In this document: piece after piece, positions 55,117 to 60,716 of the stretch
Layout: each line of letters opens with the position of its first letter
Numbering within the stretch: the first letter of the stretch is position 1
IMG/VR virus record: IMGVR_UViG_3300035698_016860
Coordinates: 1 to 60,716 of that record
From: a virus
DNA length: 60,716 bases
Direction: 5' to 3' (one strand)
Notes under the pieces: model-generated
Told to the model about the DNA's origin: nothing
Seen by the model: only the letters and a program-made list of their open reading frames with translations
Database searches by the model: none
Position numbers and translations under genes: made by a program

Positions 55117-55210
55117 TTATGTAGGTGCCCGTTGTAATATTCGATTAGAACTAGTTTACACAAAACGGGGTCAAATGCGTCGTAGTGGAGAGCAGCCTAC
55201 ATAATTTTTT
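55117..55210 (+). ncRNA. Small structured RNA before the tmRNA
   Basis: TTATGTAGG (55117) and CCTACATAA (55196) pair perfectly over 9 bases and are followed by T6, so it ends like a terminated transcript. CCCGTT (55128) pairs with AACGGG (55164) inside. The remaining 26 bases (TCAAATGCGTCGTAGTGGAG...) are unpaired or form a second arm. Not a normal tRNA. Confidence 0.55.
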
Positions 55211-55227
55211 ATAGATACATATAACCC

Positions 55228-55586
55228 GGGCCAGACGCGGTTTCGACATAGAGCCTAGTGGATTATTAATGTGTGTTGAGAATAGTAATAACCTCACAAA
55301 CTATTTACTAACCAACAAATAACAAAGCTTACGCTTACGCAGCTTAGTATAGCTGCCCAGAAGCTGATGATTCATTCTAATCAGTGGACGGTCATTTCTG
55401 AATGATAATCTGATATCGCCTATCGGATGATAAACTTAAGCGAGAACACTAATAGATATTAGTTAAAGAATCTCGAGATATTTGTTTGTTATTATCTTGT
55501 CAAAAAAATAAAATAAACTACGCACATAAGAATGTTAATTTTTGACTACTTTATGGACTCCGGATCATTCCCGGACTGGTCCACCA
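55228..55586 (+). ncRNA. ssrA: tmRNA
   Basis: 359 bases. 5' end GGGCCAGACGCGGTTTCGAC and 3' end with T arm TCCGG / CCGGA, acceptor CTGGTCC, A and encoded CCA; the ends pair GGGCCAG / CTGGTCC. The tag frame reads ...NNKAYAYAA and stops at TAG 55345-55347, followed by hairpin-rich pseudoknot regions. It rescues stalled ribosomes and adds a degradation tag. The TAG stop suits a genome in which TGA is sense. Confidence 0.93.
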
Positions 55587-55628
55587 ATTTCTTGCGGAAG
55601 TAAGTTCAGGGCATTTTTACTTAAACGA

Positions 55629-55700
55629 AGAGAGCTATAGATTTAGGACGCCTATAAGCTGTGAATAGAATGGTTCAGTTAAGTTTATAGCTCATTTTTT
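55629..55700 (+). terminator. Terminator-like stem after the tmRNA
   Basis: GAGCTATA (about 55632) and TATAGCTC (about 55686) pair over 8 bases around a loop of about 45 bases, followed by ATTTTTT. It could end the tmRNA transcript or be a separate small RNA. Confidence 0.5.
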
Positions 55701-55701
55701 G

Positions 55702-55729
55702 TTTACATATTTTAAAATATGGTCATACT
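55702..55729 (+). promoter_or_regulatory. Promoter of the shared early type (variant -10)
   Basis: TTTACA, 16 bases, CATACT. Drives 55747. Between the tmRNA and this point, 55591-55690 holds AGAGAGCTATAGATTT...AAGTTTATAGCTCATTTTTT, a terminator-like pairing of GAGCTATA with TATAGCTC followed by T6. Confidence 0.7.
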
Positions 55730-55746
55730 AAATAAAAAGAGGAATT

Positions 55747-56004
55747 ATGAAGAAATTTAAAGAATTTAAATGCCAAGATTTGGATAATTGTGATATCTGG
55801 ATAACATATAAAAAATTAAATATGTCTAAAAACGAGTATTTCGGAGTAAGCCAATCATACGATATTGGTTTCGATGGGAGAAAGAAAGCGGTTCGATTGA
55901 TTGTTGGAGATATGAATGCATCTGATGAAACAAAAATAGGAATAATTAAAGCATTAGGTAAATTACAATCAAATGATAATTACAAATGCGTATATAGTCG
56001 TTAA
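55747..56004 (+). CDS. Small hypothetical protein, 85 aa
   Basis: ATG 55747 after AAGAGG. KEFKCQDLDNCDIWITYKKLN, beta-rich, one TGG Trp. Unknown. Confidence 0.68.
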   Translation: MKKFKEFKCQDLDNCDIWITYKKLNMSKNEYFGVSQSYDIGFDGRKKAVRLIVGDMNASDETKIGIIKALGKLQSNDNYKCVYSR

Positions 56005-56026
56005 TAAAAAAATTGGAGAATAGAGT

Positions 56027-56539
56027 TTGAAACATTATACGAAAAAGGAATATAGAGTCAAATATATTTTTGATAATATGTTATATGTGGATTATAAAGG
56101 CGCTTATTCACCAAAATCAGCTATGTCCCTGACCACAGAAATGTATGGTAGAAATCATAAGACCGACGAATATTACGAATCGTTTAAAATACTTGGATTT
56201 GAAGAAGTTGTTGATATGTCCAATATAATTATTTCTAATTCTCCTTGGCCTTCAAATAGAGTAGATGCTAATATAATTATTAAAAATGAATTTTATAAAA
56301 AAGAAGATTTTGATTTTTATAGTAAATTATTTGGAAACAATAGATGGACTGAATTACCTGCAAACAAAGATATGTATGATATTTTAGTTATGTTAAAGTT
56401 ATTTAAAAGTAAAAGTCAAGCAAAGAAAAATTGGAAACGAAGCGGTAAAGATATTCCAAAAGGATTTTCTCATTTTAGAGGCATCGGCAAATTCAATAGT
56501 GAATTTTGTATTCTAAATCCAAATAGTGTGGAAAAATAA
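56027..56539 (+). CDS. Hypothetical protein, 170 aa
   Basis: TTG 56027 after TTGGAGAATAGAG is the best placed start (no ATG nearby). The C-terminal part KSKSQAKKNWKRSGKDIPKGFSHFRGIGK resembles an RNA-binding S4-like helix pair. Function unknown. Confidence 0.68.
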   Translation: MKHYTKKEYRVKYIFDNMLYVDYKGAYSPKSAMSLTTEMYGRNHKTDEYYESFKILGFEEVVDMSNIIISNSPWPSNRVDANIIIKNEFYKKEDFDFYSKLFGNNRWTELPANKDMYDILVMLKLFKSKSQAKKNWKRSGKDIPKGFSHFRGIGKFNSEFCILNPNSVEK

Positions 56540-56554
56540 TTATAAGGAGTTAAT

Positions 56555-56689
56555 ATGTATAATAGTGTTTATGATGGACCAAAAGTAATTACTGAATCAA
56601 AATGTATAAAATTCAATGAATCTGGTGATACTCTTAAGAGAGATGTTCAATATAAAGTTGATCAATTTAGAAAGTTAACAGAAGAATAA
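56555..56689 (+). CDS. Small hypothetical protein, 44 aa
   Basis: ATG 56555 after AAGGAG, TAA 56687-56689. Short polar protein; eight bases before tRNA-Cys. Unknown. Confidence 0.6.
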   Translation: MYNSVYDGPKVITESKCIKFNESGDTLKRDVQYKVDQFRKLTEE

Positions 56690-56696
56690 ATATTTA

Positions 56697-56783
56697 GACC
56701 CAGTGACCGAGTGGTTAAGGTAACGGCTTGCAATCCCGTTGGAATAAATTCCGTTGTGGTTTCGAACACCACCTGGGTCTCCA
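56697..56783 (+). tRNA. tRNA-Cys (GCA) with long variable arm
   Basis: Acceptor GACCCAG / CTGGGTC, discriminator T, CCA encoded. Anticodon loop TTGCAAT in stem ACGGC / CCCGT (one C-C). D arm GACCGAGTGGTTAAGGT and a variable arm GGAA-TAAA-TTCC are of the Ser/Leu class, giving 87 bases. Cys identity (GCA, T73) on a class II body is unusual. Confidence 0.75.
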
Positions 56784-56791
56784 TTTTTTTG

Positions 56792-56819
56792 TTTACTTAT
56801 TTTAGAAAATTGTTATAAT
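56792..56819 (+). promoter_or_regulatory. Promoter of the shared early type
   Basis: TTTACT, 16 bases, TATAAT. Drives 56838. Confidence 0.87.
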
Positions 56820-56837
56820 AAATTAAAGGAGGCGGTC

Positions 56838-57065
56838 ATGTTATTATTAATGTTATATATTATAGTTAAAATGATGTTTGTTTGGATGTTTATAGATCTT
56901 TCATTACAACATAGTAAAAGTATCGAAAAATTATATGTAGAACGACCCAAAGATTTCAAACGTAAGATAAAACTTACTAAGATATTTCGCAAAGGATGGG
57001 TAACATTATCATGGTGTAATATATTAGATTCAACCGTTATATTAATGATAGTTATATACTTTTAG
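56838..57065 (+). CDS. Membrane protein, 75 aa
   Basis: ATG 56838 after AAAGGAGGCGGTC; upstream in-frame codons would run through tRNA-Cys and the promoter and are excluded. N-terminal (LLLMLYIIVKMMFVWMFIDL) and C-terminal (TVILMIVIYF) hydrophobic segments. Unknown. Confidence 0.72.
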   Translation: MLLLMLYIIVKMMFVWMFIDLSLQHSKSIEKLYVERPKDFKRKIKLTKIFRKGWVTLSWCNILDSTVILMIVIYF

Positions 57066-57141
57066 GCCCCTATATTTCAATTGGATAGACTGTTCGGCTA
57101 CGAACCGAACGATGCAGATTCAAGTTCTGCTAGGGGTTCCA
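57066..57141 (+). tRNA. tRNA-Arg (ACG)
   Basis: Begins at the base after the preceding stop. Anticodon stem TTCGG / CCGAA with loop CTACGAA, acceptor GCCCCTA / TAGGGGT, CCA encoded. ACG needs conversion to inosine to read CGC/CGA. Confidence 0.88.
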
Positions 57142-57214
57142 TTTTTTGATAACGCAAAATATACACTATAACATAGTTAGTGTTATTGTACAAATTTAAC
57201 GTTAAGGAGTTGCT

Positions 57215-57292
57215 ATGAAAAGAACTAAAGGCTGGATACAAAAACTTAAAAGATTGTGGTATAAATTTTGTAAACTATATATGGGAAATTAA
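57215..57292 (+). CDS. Very small basic protein, 25 aa
   Basis: ATG 57215 after AAGGAG, TAA 57290-57292. Basic aromatic peptide (KRTKGWIQKLKRLWYKF), amphipathic helix. Expression uncertain. Confidence 0.5.
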   Translation: MKRTKGWIQKLKRLWYKFCKLYMGN

Positions 57293-57306
57293 GGAGAAAT
57301 AAAATT

Positions 57307-57606
57307 ATGTTAGAAGAAAATAAAGAATTATTTATTAATTGTAATTGCCATGCGCCAGAACATATTCTCAGATTTACATATTGGCCATGGGAAGAAGATG
57401 AGAGTGATAAATATGCAAAGTTAATAGACTTGGACATATTCTTAGAGTCACCGAGTTTTTTCAGACGAGTCTGGAGGGGTGTAAAATACATTTTTGGTTT
57501 TAAAACTAAGTATGGTTCAGGTCATTTTACAGAAATAATTTTAAATAAGGACTCTTGTAAAAAGATGATAGATTTCTTTAACGAAACTTACGATTATAGT
57601 AAATAA
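57307..57606 (+). CDS. Conserved-type small phage protein, 99 aa
   Basis: ATG 57307 after AAGGAG. INCNCHAPEHILRFTYWPWEEDE and FFRRVWRGVKYIFGFKTKYGSGHFTEIIL match a small protein seen in many phages (role unknown). Intact; ends at a terminator. Confidence 0.78.
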   Translation: MLEENKELFINCNCHAPEHILRFTYWPWEEDESDKYAKLIDLDIFLESPSFFRRVWRGVKYIFGFKTKYGSGHFTEIILNKDSCKKMIDFFNETYDYSK

Positions 57607-57633
57607 GGAAGACCAGATCTTCCTATTTTTTTT
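57606..57633 (+). terminator. Rho-independent terminator
   Basis: Perfect stem AGGAAGA / TCTTCCT with loop CCAGA, then ATTTTTTTT. It overlaps the last base of the stop codon of the upstream gene. Confidence 0.9.
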
Positions 57634-57668
57634 ATACGAAATAAAAAAGAAAATTTTTAAAATAATTG

Positions 57669-57696
57669 TTTACTTATTTTAGAAAAGTGTTATAAT
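57669..57696 (+). promoter_or_regulatory. Promoter of the shared early type
   Basis: TTTACT, 16 bases, TATAAT, after AAAAAAGAAAATTTTT. Drives 57721 to 58688. Confidence 0.88.
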
Positions 57697-57720
57697 CTAA
57701 TTAATAAAAAAGGAGAGTAT

Positions 57721-57783
57721 ATGAAAAAGTCAATTTATCCGAGAGAAAGAAAACCTAAAAAACGACCGATGATTAGGAGATAA
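57721..57783 (+). CDS. Very small basic protein, 20 aa
   Basis: ATG 57721 after AAAGGAGAG, TAA 57781-57783. KKSIYPRERKPKKRPMIRR is almost wholly basic. It contains the AGGAG ribosome site of the next gene, so it may couple translation. Confidence 0.45.
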   Translation: MKKSIYPRERKPKKRPMIRR

Positions 57784-57784
57784 C

Positions 57785-58303
57785 ATGAAGAAAAAAATTA
57801 AAATAGGTAAAAGAAATTTCATTTATGATCCTAAGAATTGTGTGCTTAACTATGTTGACTCGAAAGGCGAAATTGTCTCTTCAATTGGATTGAGTAAAAG
57901 TAATTGGAAAGAAGATCCAAAATATTGGGCTGAAAAATATAACGATGAACTGAATGAAGAACTCATTGCTAAGTTTATGGGAGCCGAACCAAATTTATTT
58001 ACAATTGATAAAAATGGTTCTCGTAATTATTCTTACGAACTCTATTTCGGTAACATAGATGAAGAAGTTATTAAACCTGAATGTATGCGTTTTCATTCAT
58101 CTTGGAGCTGGTTGATGCCTGTAATTGAGAAGATCGAAAGTTTACGATATGAAGTAAACATCAAAGGAACGTGTTGCACTATGTATAGACAACACAATAA
58201 GTTCTCACTTTTCGAGTTTAGTGAAAAATCAAAAATGGACGCAACTTATCGAGCAGTAATCGAATTTATCGAATGGTATAATAAGGAGAAAGAAAATGAA
58301 TAA
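57785..58303 (+). CDS. Hypothetical protein, 172 aa
   Basis: ATG 57785. Alpha/beta; FHSSWSWLMPVIEKIESLRYEVNI and a Cys pair; the middle resembles a phage protein of unknown role. Overlaps the next gene by 8 bases. Confidence 0.72.
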   Translation: MKKKIKIGKRNFIYDPKNCVLNYVDSKGEIVSSIGLSKSNWKEDPKYWAEKYNDELNEELIAKFMGAEPNLFTIDKNGSRNYSYELYFGNIDEEVIKPECMRFHSSWSWLMPVIEKIESLRYEVNIKGTCCTMYRQHNKFSLFEFSEKSKMDATYRAVIEFIEWYNKEKENE

Positions 58304-58688
58304 AATAACACAGTTCGACGTATTAACCTGTAAGCAATTCAAAAATGAATTTGAGAAAAGTTTAGAAGAACTCGGTACTAAGTTTGGAGTAAATGTTGTA
58401 ATCAAAAGAGGCAAATATTCTTCAGATAATTATACACTTTCTGTTGAAGCTTCTGTTATAGCAGAAAATGGAGAAGTTCTAGATACAGCAGCTGAAGCAT
58501 TTAAACGAAATGCTACCTTCTTCGAATTAAAACCAGAAGATCTATACAAAATATTCAAATGTGATGGTTCACAATACAAAATTGTTGGTATGAAACCAGG
58601 TAATAGAAAATATCCTATATTAGCTAAATCTATCGACAATAACAAAACATATAAATTTTCTGCTGATACTATAAAAATGCTCTTATAA
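58296..58688 (+). CDS. Hypothetical protein, 130 aa
   Basis: ATG 58296 overlapping the previous end. LGTKFGVNVVIKRGKYSSDNYTLSVEASVIAENGEV and KIVGMKPGNRKYPILAKSIDNNKTYKFSADTI, a pattern frequent in phage proteins of unknown function. Confidence 0.72.
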   Translation: MNKITQFDVLTCKQFKNEFEKSLEELGTKFGVNVVIKRGKYSSDNYTLSVEASVIAENGEVLDTAAEAFKRNATFFELKPEDLYKIFKCDGSQYKIVGMKPGNRKYPILAKSIDNNKTYKFSADTIKMLL

Positions 58689-58706
58689 AAGATTTAATAA
58701 AAACAT

Positions 58707-58734
58707 TTTACAATTTTTAAAAAATTGTTATAAT
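58707..58734 (+). promoter_or_regulatory. Promoter of the shared early type
   Basis: TTTACA, 16 bases, TATAAT. Drives 58759. Confidence 0.82.
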
Positions 58735-58758
58735 AATCTTAGTAGAGGAGTTAATAAT

Positions 58759-58917
58759 ATGCATTTTAAAAATTTACAATTAGGTGCATTAATAATGCTC
58801 GTTGTATTATTTTGTTTAATTGTAGGACTTGTAATGTTTAATTTTTATCCTAAACACGTTGAGGCTGAAATCCTCAAAAGTGATATTACTATCGAGAAAC
58901 CATTTCAGGAGTTTTAA
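58759..58917 (+). CDS. Single-pass membrane protein, 52 aa
   Basis: ATG 58759 after AGAGGAG, TAA 58915-58917. Membrane segment LGALIMLVVLFCLIVGLVMF, short acidic outer part. Unknown. Confidence 0.68.
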   Translation: MHFKNLQLGALIMLVVLFCLIVGLVMFNFYPKHVEAEILKSDITIEKPFQEF

Positions 58918-58918
58918 T

Positions 58919-59095
58919 ATGGAAGACAAAATTAGAAAAATACTAGAAGACGCCGGAGGGAGTCAAATTAATCTTAATAGTAAGAATGGTGTTGATTTAC
59001 TTACTAAAAGAATCATGAAAGTGATTAAACTAGAAAAAGAGTTTATAAGAGCTCCCGTAAGAAAAATGTGGAAACAGACTGGATTCATGGAATAA
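58919..59095 (+). CDS. Small helical protein, 58 aa
   Basis: ATG 58919 after CAGGAG. Helical, basic C-terminal half (FIRAPVRKMWKQTGF). Unknown; coupled to its neighbours. Confidence 0.65.
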   Translation: MEDKIRKILEDAGGSQINLNSKNGVDLLTKRIMKVIKLEKEFIRAPVRKMWKQTGFME

Positions 59096-59098
59096 CTA

Positions 59099-59281
59099 AT
59101 GACGATATCACAATTAAAAAGATTATTTTCGGGCGAAGTAATAGCTAAAAAACTGGCCGAAGAATGAGACCAAAATGGTATATTAGGGGGTCTCGAAGTT
59201 GATAAGACCAAAGAAGTAGAACCAAAGGTTATTGAAGAAGATAGAAATATTTATGATAGAAATATAATAGTTGTTGATTAA
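59099..59281 (+). CDS. Small protein with DRNIIVVD tail, 60 aa
   Basis: ATG 59099 to TAA 59279-59281, one TGA-Trp (AEEWDQN). Short helical body, acidic linker, then IYDRNIIVVD, a member of the shared C-terminal tail family. Confidence 0.68.
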
Positions 59282-59285
59282 AACA

Positions 59286-59406
59286 GATGTGTCGCCCTAT
59301 ATAAAGACATTATTGTGAACAATTACGGAGTGTTTCTAAATTTTGATTAATTTCGAATTTTGTAAAATCCTATAGGTGATTTATAAATATCCCGTGGCGA
59401 CATATC
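59286..59406 (+). ncRNA. Structured leader or small RNA upstream of 59427
   Basis: GATGTGTCGCC (59286) and GGCGACATATC (59396) form an 11-pair closing helix with one G-T. Inside, ATTG-TGAA-CAAT gives a hairpin and a CCTATAGG palindrome lies near 59369. It ends 20 bases before the ATG of the next gene, so it could be a riboswitch-like leader. Confidence 0.5.
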
Positions 59407-59426
59407 TTTTAAAAAAGGAGATAAAA

Positions 59427-59831
59427 ATGTTTAGACCTAGAGCATACATTAAGAGTTTAAAAGAAATGGCCAACGTTTCAATTTTAGAATATAATATAAA
59501 AGGTGAAATCATTGGGGCTGTTTTGGACATTGACCAAGTTTATATTGTTGATATTGTTAGTGGTTTTGAACAAACAGAAGATAGCCCATATTGGGAGATA
59601 AATAAAATAGAACTTATATGGCCAACAGATCTAAAAGATATAACTGGTAGAGAATACTATACAGATGACATCTTAGTAGATACCAGAAATAATTATAAGT
59701 ATAAAGTCATATTTATGGATGGTGCCTTCTGGGCTAATCCTTTAACTTCTGGATTTGAAGGATACGAGACAGTTCTATTATCAGATGTTCATGCATTATC
59801 AAGAATAATTTCAAATGAAAAATGTGAATAG
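59427..59831 (+). CDS. YopX-like phage protein, 134 aa
   Basis: ATG 59427 after AAAGGAG. FRPRAYIKSLKEMANV, WPTDLKDITGREYYTDDILV and YKVIFMDGAFWANPL follow the plan of YopX-type proteins (TGLKD.NG.EIY.GDI...V...). Role of the family unknown. Confidence 0.68.
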   Translation: MFRPRAYIKSLKEMANVSILEYNIKGEIIGAVLDIDQVYIVDIVSGFEQTEDSPYWEINKIELIWPTDLKDITGREYYTDDILVDTRNNYKYKVIFMDGAFWANPLTSGFEGYETVLLSDVHALSRIISNEKCE

Positions 59832-59840
59832 GAGTAAATA

Positions 59841-60065
59841 ATGGCTATAAAAAATATAGAAGATCTGATCGAAGGTAAAAGAAAAATCGATTTAACTGGA
59901 CCAGATGGAAATGCTTTTAGATTATTAGGAATTGCTAAAAATCTCTCAATTGATTTGGAATTAAAATTTGAGAAGATTCGCAAAGAAATGACATCCGGTA
60001 ACTACGAGAATTTAATTAAGGTATTCGACGATTATTTCGGAGATTACGTAGATTTATACAGATAG
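59841..60065 (+). CDS. Small hypothetical protein, 74 aa
   Basis: ATG 59841 after TAGGAGTAAATA. Helical, acidic C-terminal half (NLIKVFDDYFGDYVDLYR). Unknown. Confidence 0.68.
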   Translation: MAIKNIEDLIEGKRKIDLTGPDGNAFRLLGIAKNLSIDLELKFEKIRKEMTSGNYENLIKVFDDYFGDYVDLYR

Positions 60066-60075
60066 GAGATTAAAA

Positions 60076-60300
60076 ATGATAAATTCTAAAGTTCTTGAAT
60101 GTGTAAGAATTTCAAAATCAATTTCATCTATTGAACAATTGAAACCACTCGAAAATATTCTTAAAGAAAGAAAAAAGATAGCAGAGGCTTTTATCAGAGA
60201 ATCTAATAAAGAAATAATGACTGAATATTGGTTCCTCATTCAAGATTATAATGATAGAATAATGAAATTTATAGGGTTGCCAAGTGATGGCGGGGAGTAA
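60076..60300 (+). CDS. Small helical protein, 74 aa
   Basis: ATG 60076 after TAGGAGATTAAAA. All helical (SSIEQLKPLENILKERKKIAEAF). Stop two bases before the next ATG. Unknown. Confidence 0.68.
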   Translation: MINSKVLECVRISKSISSIEQLKPLENILKERKKIAEAFIRESNKEIMTEYWFLIQDYNDRIMKFIGLPSDGGE

Positions 60301-60302
60301 TA

Positions 60303-60518
60303 ATGGGAAAATTTAAATATGGATCGATAGTTCGCTTAAACAAAGATGCCTGTTTACCAAACAACACAATAACTATACTAGAGAATACAGACTTTATATA
60401 TTTGGGTGATATTGTTCAAATACCAGATCACTGTATTCTAATCAATATGTCAACAAACGAAATATTAACCGGTTATCATACTGATAATTTCAGATTAGCT
60501 ACAGAAGATGAAATATAA
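60303..60518 (+). CDS. Small hypothetical protein, 71 aa
   Basis: ATG 60303 after GGGGAG. Beta-rich (FKYGSIVRLNKDACLPNNTITIL, QIPDHCILINM), possibly an SH3-like small barrel. Unknown. Confidence 0.66.
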   Translation: MGKFKYGSIVRLNKDACLPNNTITILENTDFIYLGDIVQIPDHCILINMSTNEILTGYHTDNFRLATEDEI

Positions 60519-60549
60519 AATTTACAAGGGATCAAAAAAAGGAGGAGAC

Positions 60550-60716
60550 ATGAAAGAAGTTTGGAAAGTATTTTTTCGATTAAAAGGCGAAGAAATTAAA
60601 GATTGGTGGGAATATAAAGTAAAAGAGAACTTTTGGTTCGTTGTCGCCTTATTGGTCATTATAGGCATTTCTATCCACTTTATAGGGTCACTTGGGTGGC
60701 TTATAGCAGGAAATGC
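60550..60716 (+). CDS. Membrane protein, 5' part (partial)
   Basis: ATG 60550 after AAAGGAGGAG, open to the right edge. Five TGG Trp in 55 codons; a charged, Trp-rich N-terminus (EEIKDWWEYKVKENFW) and a membrane segment (FVVALLVIIGISIHFIGSLGW). Unknown. Confidence 0.65.
   Translation, partial: MKEVWKVFFRLKGEEIKDWWEYKVKENFWFVVALLVIIGISIHFIGSLGWLIAGN

Noticed and set aside
56754-56838. N-terminal extension of the 56838 membrane protein
   Set aside because: The upstream codons lie in tRNA-Cys and the promoter; the AGGAGG site points to ATG 56838.
22530-60716. Prophage attachment site or integrase
   Set aside because: No integrase, excisionase or direct repeat at tRNA ends was found; the gene set fits a virulent phage.

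Overview
The window is one arm of a large, very AT-rich tailed-phage genome. Every gene I can support lies on the + strand, packed with short gaps, 1-4 base stop/start overlaps and strong AGGAG-type ribosome sites. The phage reads TGA as tryptophan. Conserved proteins (UvsX, helicase, exonuclease, ribonucleotide reductase, baseplate proteins) are interrupted only by in-frame TGA at Trp positions, and inside the baseplate protein at 604-3204 a duplicated module carries TGA in one copy where the other has TGG. No gene clearly ends at TGA. A Mollicutes-like or other code-4 host, or a recoded phage of a standard-code host, are both possible; the sequence does not settle it.

Layout. 1-6.75 kb: tail genes (end of a repeat-rich tape measure protein, two large baseplate/structural proteins, a LysM-like baseplate protein), very rich in TGA-Trp. 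6.8-22.1 kb: T4-like replication and nucleotide genes (divergent family A polymerase, gp32-like SSB, UvsX/RecA, 5'-3' exonuclease, DnaB/gp41-type helicase, a DHH phosphoesterase fused to a nuclease-like domain, DUF4031). It closes with a class II ribonucleotide reductase broken in two by a split intein, a free-standing endonuclease gene lying between the halves. 22.1-41.2 kb: many small accessory genes plus a deoxyribosyltransferase-like protein, a complete HslV-HslU protease whose hslV and 5' hslU use arginine codons unlike the neighbours, a Ycf46-like AAA ATPase with DUF1257 and DUF2997 partners, a CCA-adding enzyme, a lipoprotein and a second endonuclease. 41.2-57.1 kb: 20 tRNA genes, a tmRNA, a tRNA relic and several unexplained structured RNAs, interleaved with small genes, a radical SAM protein, two zincin-like proteins and a metallo-beta-lactamase fold protein. 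57-60.7 kb: more small early-type genes.

From 23 kb onward at least 15 near-identical promoters (TTTACT/A, exactly 16 bases, TATAAT) precede the small-gene operons. None was seen upstream of the structural genes, so the right part looks like early transcription by host-type RNA polymerase. Most early genes use TGG only, while structural and replication genes prefer TGA; the only Trp tRNA here has anticodon CCA.

The most unusual points are: (i) at least nine unrelated small proteins ending in the same C-terminal tail, of the type NDRYIIIVE, in a phage that also carries HslVU; (ii) a three-copy RNA motif with the same stem/CTA-loop/10-bp stem design and an exposed TCCTTCTA; (iii) several other structured RNAs among the tRNAs, including a tRNA-like RNA of about 177 bases and a pseudoknot; (iv) the fractured reductase with split intein.
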